NCBI GenBank assembly: GCA_034008185.1 | Contig: CM067084.1 | Span: 5,661,385 to 5,725,384 of the forward strand | Reading direction: 5' to 3' | Source: Gorsachius magnificus | Lineage: Eukaryota > Chordata > Aves > Pelecaniformes > Ardeidae | Length of the DNA stretch: 64,000 nucleotides | Part shown: piece by piece, positions 27,471-39,500 of the stretch | How the letters are laid out: the number at the start of each line of letters is the position of its first letter | Position numbering within the stretch: the stretch's first letter is position 1 | Made by a program: the position numbers and the translations under genes | The notes under the pieces: model-generated | Databases searched by the model: none | Told to the model about the DNA's origin: nothing | What the model saw: only the letters and a program-made list of their open reading frames with translations

Positions 27471-29673
27471 GGCTCCGGCGAAGTGAGAGTCTGTCAGAGA
27501 AGCAGGTCAAAGAAGCCAAATCTAAATGTAAAAGTATTGCATTGCTGCTGACAGCAGCTCCCAATCCCAATTCCAAGGGGGTGTTGATGTTCAAGAAGCG
27601 TCGTCAAAGGGCAAGGAAATATACTTTAGTTAGCTACGGTACCGGAGAGTTAGAACGTGACGAAGACGAGGGTGAAGAAGGTGAAGGTGAAGAGGGGGAC
27701 AAAGAAAACGCTTTTGAAGTGAGTTTGCTTGCAACTAGCGAGTCAGAAATAGATGAAGATTTCTTCTCTGACGTTGACAACGACGGTAAGATTGTGACAT
27801 TTGACTGGGACAGTGGTCTACTTGAGGTTGAAAAGAAGACAAAAAGTGGAGACGAGATGCAGACACTTCCAGAGAGCACAGGTAAAGGAGCCCTCATGTT
27901 TGCCAAGAGACGGCAGAGGATGGATCAGATTACAGCTGAGCAAGAGGAGATGAAGGCACGCACAGTGCATACAGAGGAACGAAGGGAAGCCACCATGTCA
28001 GAGAACTTTCAGAAAGTAAGCTCTTCAGTCTATCAAACAAAAGAGGAAGAAACGTCAAGGCAGCAGACCTTCGTGAGCAAAAGTTACACAGACATGAGCC
28101 AGAGTCATAGCAAAATGGTACAACAAAACGGCTTTGGCTTAGCACCAGACACAAACCTCTCTTTTCAGTCCTCTGAAGCTCATAAAGCAGCATCTTTGAA
28201 TAAAACAGCTAAACCCTTCCCTTCTGGGGTTCAAAACCGAGCAGCTGCACCATTTTCACCCACCAGAAATGCTACTAGTCCTCTTTCAGATGTACCGGCA
28301 CCACCTCCTTACTGCTCTATTAGCCCACCACCCGAGGCTTTATACAGACCTGTTTCAGCTCCTGCAGCCAGCAGAGCTGCCCCAACTGTGTGGTCACCCA
28401 CCGAGCACATAGCATCCAGAGATGAAAGGATCGCAGTGCCAGCCAAAAGAACTGGGATACTGCAAGAGGCAAAGAGAAGAAGCACTTCAAAACCTATGTT
28501 CACTTTCAAAGAACCACCCAAAGTAAGTCCTAATCCTGCCCTGTTGTCCCTTGTACACAATGCAGAGGGCAAAAAAGGTACCGGAGCTGGTTTTGAGTCA
28601 GGACCTGAAGAAGACTACCTCAGTTTGGGAGCAGAAGCTTGCAATTTCATGCAGACTCAAGCATCTAAACAAAAGGGCCCTCCTCCTGTTGCTCCAAAGC
28701 CTTCAGTCAAGGTCTCTCCTACTGCTGGTACTCCAGTTTCACCAGTTTGGTCACCTCCAGCTGCGGCTTCTAACAAGGCTCCTTCTTTCCCAGCACCAGC
28801 CTCACCTCAGGCAGCATACCTGCACCACTCAAATCTCCACAGTATCCTCATTCTCCTGCTCATCCCCCAAGTACTCTCAGCCTCGCTGGTCCTTTCAAAG
28901 GGCCTCAGGCAACCCTAGCGAGTCCAGACCATACACCCAAGACAACACCAGTCACACCAACTGCTGGAGGAACAAAGCCACCCTTTGAGATGCCACCAGC
29001 TATGAGCGGAAAAGGAGCACAGTTATTTGCCAGAAGGCACTCTCGAATGGAGAAGTATGTGGTAGATTCAGAGACTGTGCAGGCAAACATGGCACGAGCC
29101 TCATCTCCAACTCCATCTTTACCAGCTTCTTGGAAATATTCCTCTAATGTCCGAGCACCTCCACCTGTTGCTTATAATCCCATCCACTGCCCATCTTATC
29201 CTCCTGCTGCTACCAAGCCCTCCTCTAAGTCCACTGGTGCTACCAAAAATACAAAAAGAAAACCTAAGAAAGGTCTCAATGCTTTGGATATTATGAAACA
29301 TCAACCTTATCAACTCGATGCATCTTTATTTACCTTTCAACCTCCTAGTACTAAGGAAAGCTTTGCTATTAAGCAGACATCGAAGTTGTCCACTTCAAAG
29401 CAAGCTCTACCTTTAAGACCACCTAGTGCTGGCTCTCCTACTAACACCCGGGCATCTTCAGTGTACTCCGTGCCAGCCTACAGTTCACAACCTTCGTTCC
29501 AGTCAAATGCCTCTATCCCAGTAAATGAATCATATTCACCTGCAGGCTACTCTACATTTTCTAAGCCAGAAACCATCACATCTTCTTTGTTTACTGCTCC
29601 AAGGCCAAAATTTTCAGCAAAGAAAGCTGGTGTCACTGCACAGGTGTGGAAGCCATCAGTTATTGAAGAGTAA
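27471..29673 (+). CDS. SYNPO2: SYNPO2 exon 4: central and C-terminal actin-binding region, frame broken near 28.8 kb
   Basis: This is the large exon of synaptopodin-2, an actin-bundling scaffold of smooth-muscle dense bodies and sarcomeric Z-discs that can move to the nucleus. It starts in phase 1 after ctttccatag. Visible features in order: LRRSESLSEKQ; KKRRQRARK at 27593-27619, matching the mapped human nuclear signal KKRRRRARK with one change; an acidic Glu/Gly tract at 27653-27706; KGALMFAKRRQRM; PPPY at 28301-28312, the motif bound by the BAG3 WW domain; KRTGILQEAKRRS; EEDYLSLGAEACNFMQ; then KGAQLFARRHSRMEKY, SPTPSLPASWKYSSNVRAPP and a terminal VWKPSVIEE before TAA. The 5' part reads in frame 2 and the 3' part in frame 1, with the switch between 28774 and 28822. 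About 734 residues result if the frame is made continuous. Unspliced at 29643, it gives the shorter protein ending. Confidence 0.95.
27575..27625 (+). repeat. SYNPO2: Protein motif copy 1 of 3 (KGxxxFxxRxxR)
   Basis: KGVLMFKKRRQRARKYT. The same pattern recurs at 27881-27928 (KGALMFAKRRQRMDQ) and 29008-29058 (GKGAQLFARRHSRMEKY). All three have KG, two small or hydrophobic residues, Phe, then a basic run; copies 1 and 3 end in KY. The three copies are spaced through exon 4 and are the only obvious internal repeat of the protein. Confidence 0.7.
28774..28822 (+). other. SYNPO2: Frame break in SYNPO2 exon 4, probable single-base deletion
   Basis: Frame 2 gives recognisable protein to about AAPSFPAPASPQ-like text (28760-28810), then runs into unrelated residues and a stop at 28916. 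Frame 1 is closed by TAA at 28771 but then reads PAPLKSPQYPHSP (from 28819) and remains SYNPO2-like to 29673. A step from frame 2 to frame 1 needs one lost base or two gained. The most economical site is the CC at 28819-28820, between AAY and APLKSP. No splice signal explains the jump. An assembly or sequencing indel is the simplest reading; a true truncating allele is the alternative. Confidence 0.85.
29641..29649 (+). other. SYNPO2: Alternative internal 5' splice site in exon 4
   Basis: CAG|GTGTGG lies nine codons before the exon 4 stop, with GT at 29644-29645, and cuts in phase 0 after TAQ. The acceptor of the downstream coding exon at 40724 is also phase 0, so the join reads AGVTAQ-ERSSGRSLSLPG with no frame change. 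Use of this donor gives the long isoform. Skipping it retains the VWKPSVIEE ending. This is inferred from phase and family knowledge, with no transcript seen. Confidence 0.75.
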
Positions 29674-31098
29674 ACCTTATAGCTGAAACTTAGTGTCCAT
29701 TTTGCTTGCAATCGTTTGCAGTGGTAACCTGGCACAGAAACAGTGCCAACAGTATTTCTTAGCTTGCTTAATAACATCAGATGTATCACCTCAAATCTGG
29801 GTCCAAAATATTTGAACTTTTTTAAGTAATCTAAATAGATACAAATTTTAGCACATTTATACATATTATCAGATGCTTTATACACGTAAGATCCTGAAAT
29901 GAATAGATACCATTGTATTAAGTAAGCAGGACACTAGGTTTTTGCTTTAGGACTACTACAGCAAAAACAACAGTAAGCAATATTCCTGGTATGTCATACT
30001 AATAGAGAAGAGCTTTCTTTCTGCTTCCCTCCCCAACTCTGTTCTAATGACCTAGGGATTTGAGGACTTTTTTTTTTTTAAAGAAGTGCCTTATTAAATG
30101 ATATTGATAGTAACATGTATTACTAACATAGCATAAAATAGATACAGTATTAGACTCTGACTGATCACTAGAAGAATATAACTGGATAGACCTTTGGCCT
30201 GCACAGAGCCCCACTGAATTCAGTCAGAATCTGTCCTGGCTCAAAGGTCCTTCCACAGGAATCTGGTAGATCGGCCAGGGGCTTAGTTTGTAAGCTACGT
30301 ATGTGGATCAGCTGTGATCCAAAATCATGAATTGCCTCTGTGATTTCACAGAGAATGTCCTATAAGAGATGCTGGAGTGTTCTGAAGACTAAAAGGGGTG
30401 GAAAGACAGCTGGAAAAATTGTTAAAGATTTCCCATTTTGGGGAAATTTGATGTCCCCATTGCAGACATATTTTTAGCCAAAATTTGCCTTGAATCCAGC
30501 AAGTAAGGTAGAAGCCAGTAAACCAAAACTATTGAACAGTCAGGGGTGAGCTGGGTTTTGCAGCTGCAATGTAATGCGATAGTTTCTTGTGAAAGCACAG
30601 TGATTGAGAACTGAAGGGATACATATATTCAGGGGTACTGATTCTTGCAACCAGAGTAGTACATGCCACAGAAATTAGCACTTAACAGTAAATCATAACT
30701 ATAACCAATTCTTCTTATTGGTCTCTCGTACACATTTTGGTTTTTTCACTTGGGGCTTTACAGTGCTTCTTCCTACTTTAAATCTTTTTACTCTGGTCTT
30801 ATATTTTCACCTTTTACTTGTCATATGGGGGACTAAGTATTGAAATACTGCTACTGTAGAAAATTCTTAAGAGTCTGTGGTCTTGAAACCTACTGTATAA
30901 TACTGCAGTGAATACACAGTCTGACTGAAATCAAATAGTTCAGCATGTTCTTCAGTAAGCAGGCCTGTTAATATCAGTGGTGCCAGGTCTGAAACAAGGT
31001 GGTGTTTCACAAAACTAAGGATATCAAAATCCATCCCAAGTGTGAAACTAAAGATTAAAGAATCACTCTGTGAATAAAGGTGGCAGAATCTGTTGATA
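29674..31098 (+). other. SYNPO2: Probable 3' UTR of the short SYNPO2 isoform
   Basis: Sequence follows the TAA at 29671-29673. The first canonical AATAAA is at 31073-31078, another is at 31326-31331, and a weaker ATTAAA is at 30093-30098. Any of these could end the short transcript, so the 3' limit is approximate. For the long isoform the same DNA is intron. A (T)11 run near 30069 is the only low-complexity piece. Confidence 0.5.
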
Positions 31099-31752
31099 TA
31101 TTTGTTTAAACTGCCATCCAGCTAGCTACAGAGCAGATTATGGATCGTTTATATCACAGGGGTTTTAGTAGAACTATCTATCTTGATGAAGAAAACATTC
31201 CCCAGTATGGACAAAATCTCCTTAGTTTAGTCCCATGATGGTAACTCAAACTGCAATCAGACTTAAGAAGAACGCATTTGGTTGTACATGCAGAAAGGAG
31301 ACTGGAATCAAAGTCTAATCAAGCCAATAAAAATCACCCCTTTGAATTTTGGACCTCCAAAATCCTACTCTCCCCTTTAAATTTTGGATTGGGATACTGA
31401 CTGCATTAAAAGAAAACGTCCAAGTGATCCATCTCCCTCTTAAAATTCAGGATAATGGTGGGAAATTTTGGGAAAAAAAAAAAGTTTGGAAAACTCAAGA
31501 AAGAACTACACTGCATTTACCTGGAAATAGAAAGTAGCAATATTTTAATCCTTTGGAGATCTCCCTTCTATCTGTTTTCCACTGTCAAGATCTGTATTTT
31601 TCTTCTATCATTAAACTTGTCCCTTTCCTCTCTGCCTGTTTGTTTTTTTTTTCTTTGGTTTGGTTGCTATGTTTTTTGTTTCATTTACACGTACAGACTG
31701 ACAGTATATTTTAGGGGAAATCTATTTTCTACGCTATCTCATTAATTTGAAA

Positions 31753-31851
31753 TCTCCTTTCCTCCCCCTTCCCTCTCCTTCCTTTCCCCTTTCCCATCTT
31801 TTTCCCCTTCCCTTTCCCCTTCTGTTCCCCCCCTCCTTCCTTCCCCTCTAG
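31753..31851 (+). repeat. Long polypyrimidine (C/T) tract ending in TAG
   Basis: About 97 bases contain only C and T apart from a single A and a single G, as blocks of CCCTT, CCTTT and CCCC. The tract ends ccctctag. It is the strongest strand asymmetry in the window. It looks like an expanded low-complexity tract. In form it is also an extreme splice-acceptor-like sequence. Confidence 0.85.
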
Positions 31852-34800
31852 TAAAAGTTTTATCTGAAGTTACATATACTATTTTAAGTAGGAGTTTAAG
31901 ATACTAGTATCTACTTGGAATAAAGACACCCTACCAAAGATAAGTAGTGCTGCTAGAGAGATACATAGAAATCCAATCATCCTCATATTGCCTTACATAT
32001 TTTTACTTACAGTCTTCTCCTGTAAAATACATCTGTAAATTATAACCAACACTTCTATACTTCTTCACCCTACCACCCCAAGAATATATTTCGTTAATGA
32101 AGAGATATTTAGCAGCTTTGTACCACAAACGTTGATGTTGATGCATGTGGCTACTAACAAGATATGGCAGCTTACACAGCACGGCCACGAGTTCGTATCA
32201 GGCTCTGGTCAGTCACTTTTGGAATTCATCACCAGCTACTGAGTATCCTGTGTGAAATATGTGAATTACTGAAATCTAACTTCTAGGTTTATATATGCCT
32301 ACATGGCATACCACTTTCCAAGTAAAAAATAATAAGCATTATTCTTCTAATTATCAGCAGAAGAAACAAGAGGTAAAGCTGGGATATATTCTCATCCAAA
32401 GGAAATCAGCTCTCCAGAAAGACAGAAGTCAAGTTAATAGGCGCTAGAGGAGAGCTGGACTGAAACAGGACATTTCTGTTTCCTGAGTCATCTGTCTAGA
32501 ACTAAATTCACTTGAACAACAGAAATGCATAATTGTCATCTTTAAAATCATTTTTCTATTTCTTTCATTTTCAGCACAACACAAAAGTTCACTTAGGAAG
32601 TCAACTAAATCACATGCATGTTTACAGCAATACGCAAAAAGTCACCTTCTGTGATAGCAATATAAAATGTAGCTATTGGCCTATCTTCTCTTTACTTTGT
32701 CCAAAAGAAAAGGAAGTGCACCTATGCTAAAAACTTGGATTTGATCACATTTGGATTTTTTGCTGTTATCCAAATACAAGTATTTCATATGGTCTATAGC
32801 AATGACAGAAGGATTTTTTAAAGCACCAATAAGAGTTAAAAGCAAAAGCCCCAGCAACACTAGTCCTCTTAACGCAGCTAAGATCTTTTGGAAATCCCAT
32901 TCAAAGTCCAACTCTGAATTCAATTTCATATATACACACCATTCTACATGCATAGTGCTTGGATCCAACTTGGCTTCAAGATCCTTTTTACTGATCAGGT
33001 AAGTCTGTAATTCTTATTAATATTTCAGAAGACTGGCCTACTTAAAGTAACAGTTATACCCAAACTGTCACCTCTTGTGAATCAGATATTTAGAGGAAAG
33101 TTGAGCTGTTCATTGTCATGGGTCCAAATTAAAAGCTAATGATGTCAAACATAGATGAAATGTCAAGAAAATGAATAGTTTGTGTAGAGAGGAGCAGCCT
33201 GAACTTTCACTTTGAAAGGACAGTGAGCTTTTGGAAATGTTTTTCTGAAAAAGCTGTTAGAACTATTTTAATATGACAAGGCTACCAAGATGCAATTGTT
33301 ATGTTTACTATGTAAGCATATTTAACAGTGAATTTTAGGCCACCCTGAATAACACTATGTCTGGTATGTTCACATTAAAAGAGGAATTTAAGTGGTTTTT
33401 GTTGTTTTTAGCACATTTAATTATAGCACACACTGGAGGTATTATACTGCACCAGTTTGGATCTCACATTCTAGACAGCCTTTTCATGAAACAGCTACCT
33501 CAATCAAGGGTTTCTGTACTTTCAGTTTCTGATTTAGTTATAAAGCTCTTATTATAAAACCTGAATTGAAAAGTTTTGTTTTGGAGATGAGTAGTTTTTA
33601 GACAGAAAGTTAAAATTTCTGTTGCAAAAATAAAAGATAAAATTTATTTCTTGAACAAAGAACATAATTTCTCCCCACTTCTCTCAGGGAACCACTCTAA
33701 CCATGTTCCTGCTCAGTAAAAGATAACATGTTATGAAACAAACAGAAAGATATTACCATGAATTTTCTCTGTAGGAGCATTTACAGACTAAACATTACCA
33801 TCTCTTACAAGTAAGCCTCATTCTTTTGCTTTCTGCTTACTTACGGAAGAAATAATTTTGTCCTAAGGCATGTGACAATATCCAGTGACAATAAGCTGCT
33901 CGGTTCCAAAAGCACACTCATATCGATTTGCAGCAGGGAATGCCCAATTCTCTCCTAGACACACCGACAATTCACTTTGAGATCAAGCCGATGCCATTTT
34001 GAGATCAGCCATCAAAAGGAGGTTTCAGCTGAATTTTGTCTGAAGTCTTTTTGCAGTGATCCTGATCTTATATACCTAGTTTTATTTTATTTATTTAATT
34101 TTGTACACCTAATTCCATATTATGTGAGACATTCAAGAGTCAAGACACAAAATCAGCCCTAAAACTGCAGTGACCCATTTTGCTATCTCCACAGCAATCA
34201 TGTGGCAATGAGTTTATTTTCTTTTTGGCAGAGTGCTGTTATTATTCACACTAAATCAAATGCTCAGAATTCACACAAATTTGTATTTGAAGTAGAGAAA
34301 TACTAAGAGGTAGAGGTATCATCAGGCTGCAAACATTAGGAAGTGAGGGGCTGGTGTGTGGTTCAGATAGGAAAAAGAGTGCTAAGTAGCACTGCTAAGT
34401 AGTTGAGAGAAAAAACTACTAGGGTTAGAGGGAGCCAAGCAGTGGGGAAAAAACTCCAAGAAAAAAGCAAAGACTGCACAGGATAAAATCCCTATCAGAG
34501 GATCATGAAATTCTGAAGGTACCAGAGAAGAAAACAATCAGCAAGAAGGGTTTAATTATTCTGCAAAGAGATGGCTGACTCGTTCCAGCCTTTTGTTGAA
34601 ATTTTCTAGACTGTTCTTGGATGACAGAATGCCTACATCATCGGGCATGATTTTTTTTCCTCTGCTATTTACAAAAAGATACTGTGAAAGAACCAAAATG
34701 CTAATACCCAGCAAAAAGAAAAAAGTGAGCTTTAAAAAAAAGCAGGCCCTACCAATAGACTATTGCTCTGAGATAACAGGTCTACAAACACATTATCCTA

Positions 34801-36525
34801 GATAGCTCCTATACACCTAGAGTTTTTGAAAGTGCTAAGGGGTACACAATACAAGATTATAAGCAATTATAAAGAGAACTTGACGCCAGATGATGGGATC
34901 TGGGAGGGGCACTGTTTATCAAGTATCGAGGATGACACCTCAACAAAGGACCAGCCTTACCATCATCCTCTGCTGCTCCAACATCTCTGCGGGGAATCCT
35001 CTGGACACTATGAGGTAGGGAAATACCAGTGAAACAACAGCGCTCGTCACAACTAACAATTTGCAAAACCTTTCTGCTCTTTTTCCAGGATCCTTTTCCA
35101 GATTTCGTAGATTTAAGAATAAAAATTGATTGGTTCTAAAAACATCCACTCTTCCAGTCTTGCCTTTTTAACAAAACATGATACAACTTTCTTTGCCTGA
35201 AATCAAACACCCAGGATTCCACTGATCGCTTTGGCGGTTCAGCATGGGAAGTACAAATCTTAACTACGCAGCTTGGCATAGTGTTATTTTATAATGAGTC
35301 TATTCAGCTTTAAATAGAAATGTTATACAAAGAAGAAACTTGACAAGATCTTCAAAAACCCGTGGATTCAGAAGCTCTGAATTACTTCTGGTAGATTTCT
35401 TGGGAAAACATGTGAGCCTGATAATTTCATAGCACACTTGGTGCCACCATCACAACTTCATAGTACCCTTGACAACAACTGATCTTACTTTCTAGTAAAC
35501 ATTACCTTTGCATGCGATTACATATGGGAACAGTTGGAATAACTTCAGAGCTATGTTTGACAAGTGCTTTTCAGGCCAGTTGCTTACCATAGGAAGCGCT
35601 TTAGGTTTTGTATCAAATGATTTAAAAAGTAGGAAAAATCCTGAAGCTCAGTGAAATACTATGTTGGAAGTATCTCTACAGAAGCAGACTTGAACTCTTC
35701 CCTTACCAAGCTAAGACTAACCTTAGAATGGTATTTCCATGGTTTTAACACTTGCTTCCTTAAGAAGGCAGGCAAAGACTTTTTCTTTATATTGCATACT
35801 AATCAAGACTCCTGTTATCCTCTGCAGTTTTCAAAGGAAAAAATCTATTCCAGTTTGTAATGATCTTGGCAAACTGTTTTTAATTTCAGTGCACGTGAAA
35901 CCTGCACAAACGTATGTGGCATTAGTATGTTATAATAACTGCATTTCCCCTTAGGCTGAGGAAACTCAGCTATGAGAAAAATAACTTACTGAACCATGCT
36001 TACAGATTGACTATCTGGATGAAGGCTTCCTGTGTGGGGTAATCAATATAACAATAGGAAGTGTTTTCAAACAAGAATCCTTGATTCTTTTGTATGTCTT
36101 TAAGATAGGCATGTTGAAACAGAGTCCCCTCATAATTCCAGGCAATTGAAAGATAAGCTGCTATGGAAGTAACCAAATCATTTCTAAATAGGTGTAAGAC
36201 TAAACTGTTGAACAGATGGAGTGTTTCTCTTGATGTTTCCGTCTATGTCTGAAACAATAGATTTTAACTGATTTAAGAAATGCACAATAAGCAGAAGAAA
36301 AGGAGGAACATTACAGAAATAAAATACACTCCCAATCACTGTAAGACGTTGGATTACAAAGGGTGTCATGGAGCACAACGCTCATTGATTTCAGTCTGAG
36401 CTGTAACTGTTTGCAAAGCAAAGAATTCAGTACATTTATATTAGAAGCAGAAGTTTCCATACAGTAGCAACCTATGGACAAATATTTTCAATTTTTTAAA
36501 GAAAGTTTTTGGGAAAAAAACCACC

Positions 36526-36542
36526 TTTTTTTTTTTTTTTTT
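36526..36542 (+). repeat. (T)17 homopolymer
   Basis: A run of 17 T in intron 4, preceded by a short A-rich stretch. No associated retroposon was recognised. Confidence 0.9.
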
Positions 36543-39500
36543 CCTTCCAAAAAGCGTCAGTAACTGCTAGGGATTTTTTCTTTGATCTGTGAGAATGCTA
36601 CTTTTTACAGTCTCACTGCAGGTTGTTGTTGGTACACAGCTTTATACTGTGAACAAAAGCAAAGCATGGGCACCTGGGTACACTTAGTTTTCTTCTTAGA
36701 GTCTTGGGAATTTCCCCACATCAGGCCTGTAACTTAAAAGTGGAACCTAAACAGGTGACAAGAAAACTTCAAAATCTGCCTGTAGTTTAATTTGCTTTGT
36801 TTAATTAAACAGTTTTAGATATATACAGTTAGTATGTATCTGCCAGTCCTAGCCATGCTACCGGAATACCTTTTACAAACCAAACTGGGCTGTAAGTTTC
36901 TTCAGAAAAGGTTTCCACATACTTCCTTGCTTCCCAGCACTGGGAGGATGACACAGGTTTCCAACGGGACTTCACAGTCTTCTGACAGCAGAGAGACTGT
37001 GGAAGTACAAACTCTATCCCTCTGGGGAAGAAATTTCCCTGGAACTCTGGGGGAAAATATACAGTAATGGGCACAGGTTCTTTTCCCCAAATGTACCTTC
37101 CTTGCCCCATTCCTCCATCTTTTTTTTATCCTGGTTTCCTCGTTGTAGCCTCATTGCGAGCTACACGGGTCAATTTTCCATTCCTTGGGCCCAGGCAGGA
37201 GGTCTGGGGCTCTGTCAAGGGGCAGCTGTGCTCTGCAGGGCATCTCAGTCCCAAGCAGTGTGTGCAGCCTCAGGTCCAGACCTGATGGTGGGAAGAGACA
37301 TGGGTATGCACTGTATGCCTGCATGCACTACTTTTTTGTGAATGAAAACCCAGCTGTACAGCCAGCGCAGGAACTGTGCAGCACCCCAGTTACCTCCAGC
37401 CCGTGGGGGTGCACACAGTCTGCAGTTTAGACAGGCAGAGAAACCACAAGGACAGTCTCCTTGCTCTCCTGTGTGGTGTTCAAAGACATCACAGCCTATA
37501 GCAGCTTAGACCTGTACTAATGAATGAAATCCTTCTGGTGAAACAGAATATTATCGTTGCTTACAGAGTTCTCAGGAACTAGCTGTAAAAAGCAAGGTGC
37601 TCCTACTGAGCCTATATAAGGCTCTCAGCTTGAATATACATAGGCAAGTTTGCATGGAAATATGAGACACTTCAGATACAAAGGTTAGTCTCAAACCAGT
37701 TCTAAAGCACGTAGTGGTACCACTTTTCAAGGAAAAGGATGCTAGAATTTTTTAGTCATTGACATATATTTTTCCCTACTCTGGCTCTTGAAAATGGTCG
37801 AACTATATAGGTTCATGTGGTTGAAATGCATCTGAAACGGTTGGATCATTTGGGGTGAAGTAAATGAGAAAAAACAGCTAAGACTGAAGAATTCAGTTTG
37901 AAAGATTTGATAAGAAAAGTAGAAGGAACTGGATAATTTATCTTTTAGTTTGGATACGTTCAGCAACAATAGTGCCACCAACTTCAAGTATTACAATATA
38001 ATTAATATTTATTCTCTTTGACTTTAGAAAAAAATATCCTTTAAAATAGCCTTTACTTTATTTCAACCTAAAACCCTTTTATTGCTCATACAAAACAGCA
38101 AGGTCAGAAACTAGGACCAACTTTGCACTTGTCTTTCAAATGTTCAGTCACAAGGCTTCATCTTCTAAGACTTTGCTGTAAGCTGTATAATACAAAAGTC
38201 CAGAAGGTGGCAGCAAATATTCTTCCTTACAAGAAATAAACTGTCTATTCCAAGGAAAGCTAAGATGCCTATGGCCAAAAAAGTTTCAGGCATTTGGTTT
38301 TTATAGGCATAACTGTATTGTATTTTGATAATTGTATATGGATAAAGGTTAAATGATAATGGAAAGCACTGATTTTCTTTAATTTACACAGGTGCAAACT
38401 GAGCTAATTGAATAACTAATTTATGACAGGTTAGCAGCACTCTTATGTTGCTTTTCCATGTAGGCATTTTGCAGTAGTGAAGGCCTAATTCTAATACCTT
38501 ACTTTTCTCACGTTACTTGGCAACTAAAAAGGACTTTATTGTCAAAAGCAGTATTTGTCACAAAGCTAATGTAAGATGGTTGACAGTAATTGTTTCATTA
38601 GTTTGTATACCAATGATGAAAACAAGATTATTCTCACCTGAAATAATACCACAGTTATAAACAATCTAAACTTAGAATAAATTGGGTTCCAGTTCTAAAA
38701 TTTCCTGTAAATTTCTTAAAGCATTGTAAAATAGCTGTAGCACTTACTCCAGAGCTGTCAGCATTTCAGAGAGAAATTATTTTTTCGTTACATAAAGTTT
38801 AAATTGCAAATGGCTTGGGATGAAAAAAGCTTTACTAAGATTAGCAATATGTCTCCCTTCTATATGCAGCTCAGTTTAAAAATCTGAAGTGCTTGTTTTA
38901 TGTTTAAAAAAATTCGAAAGAAGGAAAGTATTAAAAGGCATAAAAATCAAGTATTACTTATTTTGTCCTAACATTTTCTCAGTGGTTTGGTCTCTAAATG
39001 CCATTCATTGGCCCAAAGCACAATCGTATTTTCTAAGTAAGAAAAAGAAATCGCTCCCTACATTAGGTGAAGATGTGGAGAAACTTTAATCCATTTTAAT
39101 GTTTGATCATCTCAAGGTTTAAGTGAGAATTCTTAAAAATCAACTGAGGTAAGCTGCCCAAAATGAAGTATTTTTTTTCTGGATATGAGTAGAATCTCGT
39201 GCAAATTTGCCATAAGTATGTGGGGGTAGGATAAATAATGTCATGGAGTTTCCTCTCTGGAACTGCAAAGTGGGAATAGCTGTTCATAGCTAAGAGGTGA
39301 AAGGATAGTCCTGTTATAAAGCATTAGTTGTGAAACTGGTCAAAACTCTCATTACATAACCTCTATGCCACTCTACACTTTTTAAAAGAGATTCAGACTG
39401 AGCATCACCAAACTGACTGAAAATAATGATATCAGTAGTCTCTTTCTCAGTTTCCATCTCTCATATACAAGGCTGATACTAAAATATAACTTAAAAGCCT

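Noticed and set aside
28551..28988. 145-codon open frame on the + strand overlapping SYNPO2 exon 4
   Set aside because: It is the third frame of a coding exon, Leu and Gln rich from shifted Pro and Ser codons, and matches neither flank of the frame break.
34826..35066. Overlapping open frames on both strands in intron 4
   Set aside because: No similarity and no splice sites in suitable phase. Overlap on both strands suggests composition rather than coding.
36829..37430. GC-richer patch with several overlapping open frames
   Set aside because: All are short, in conflicting frames and without motifs. Not enough to call a gene or CpG island.
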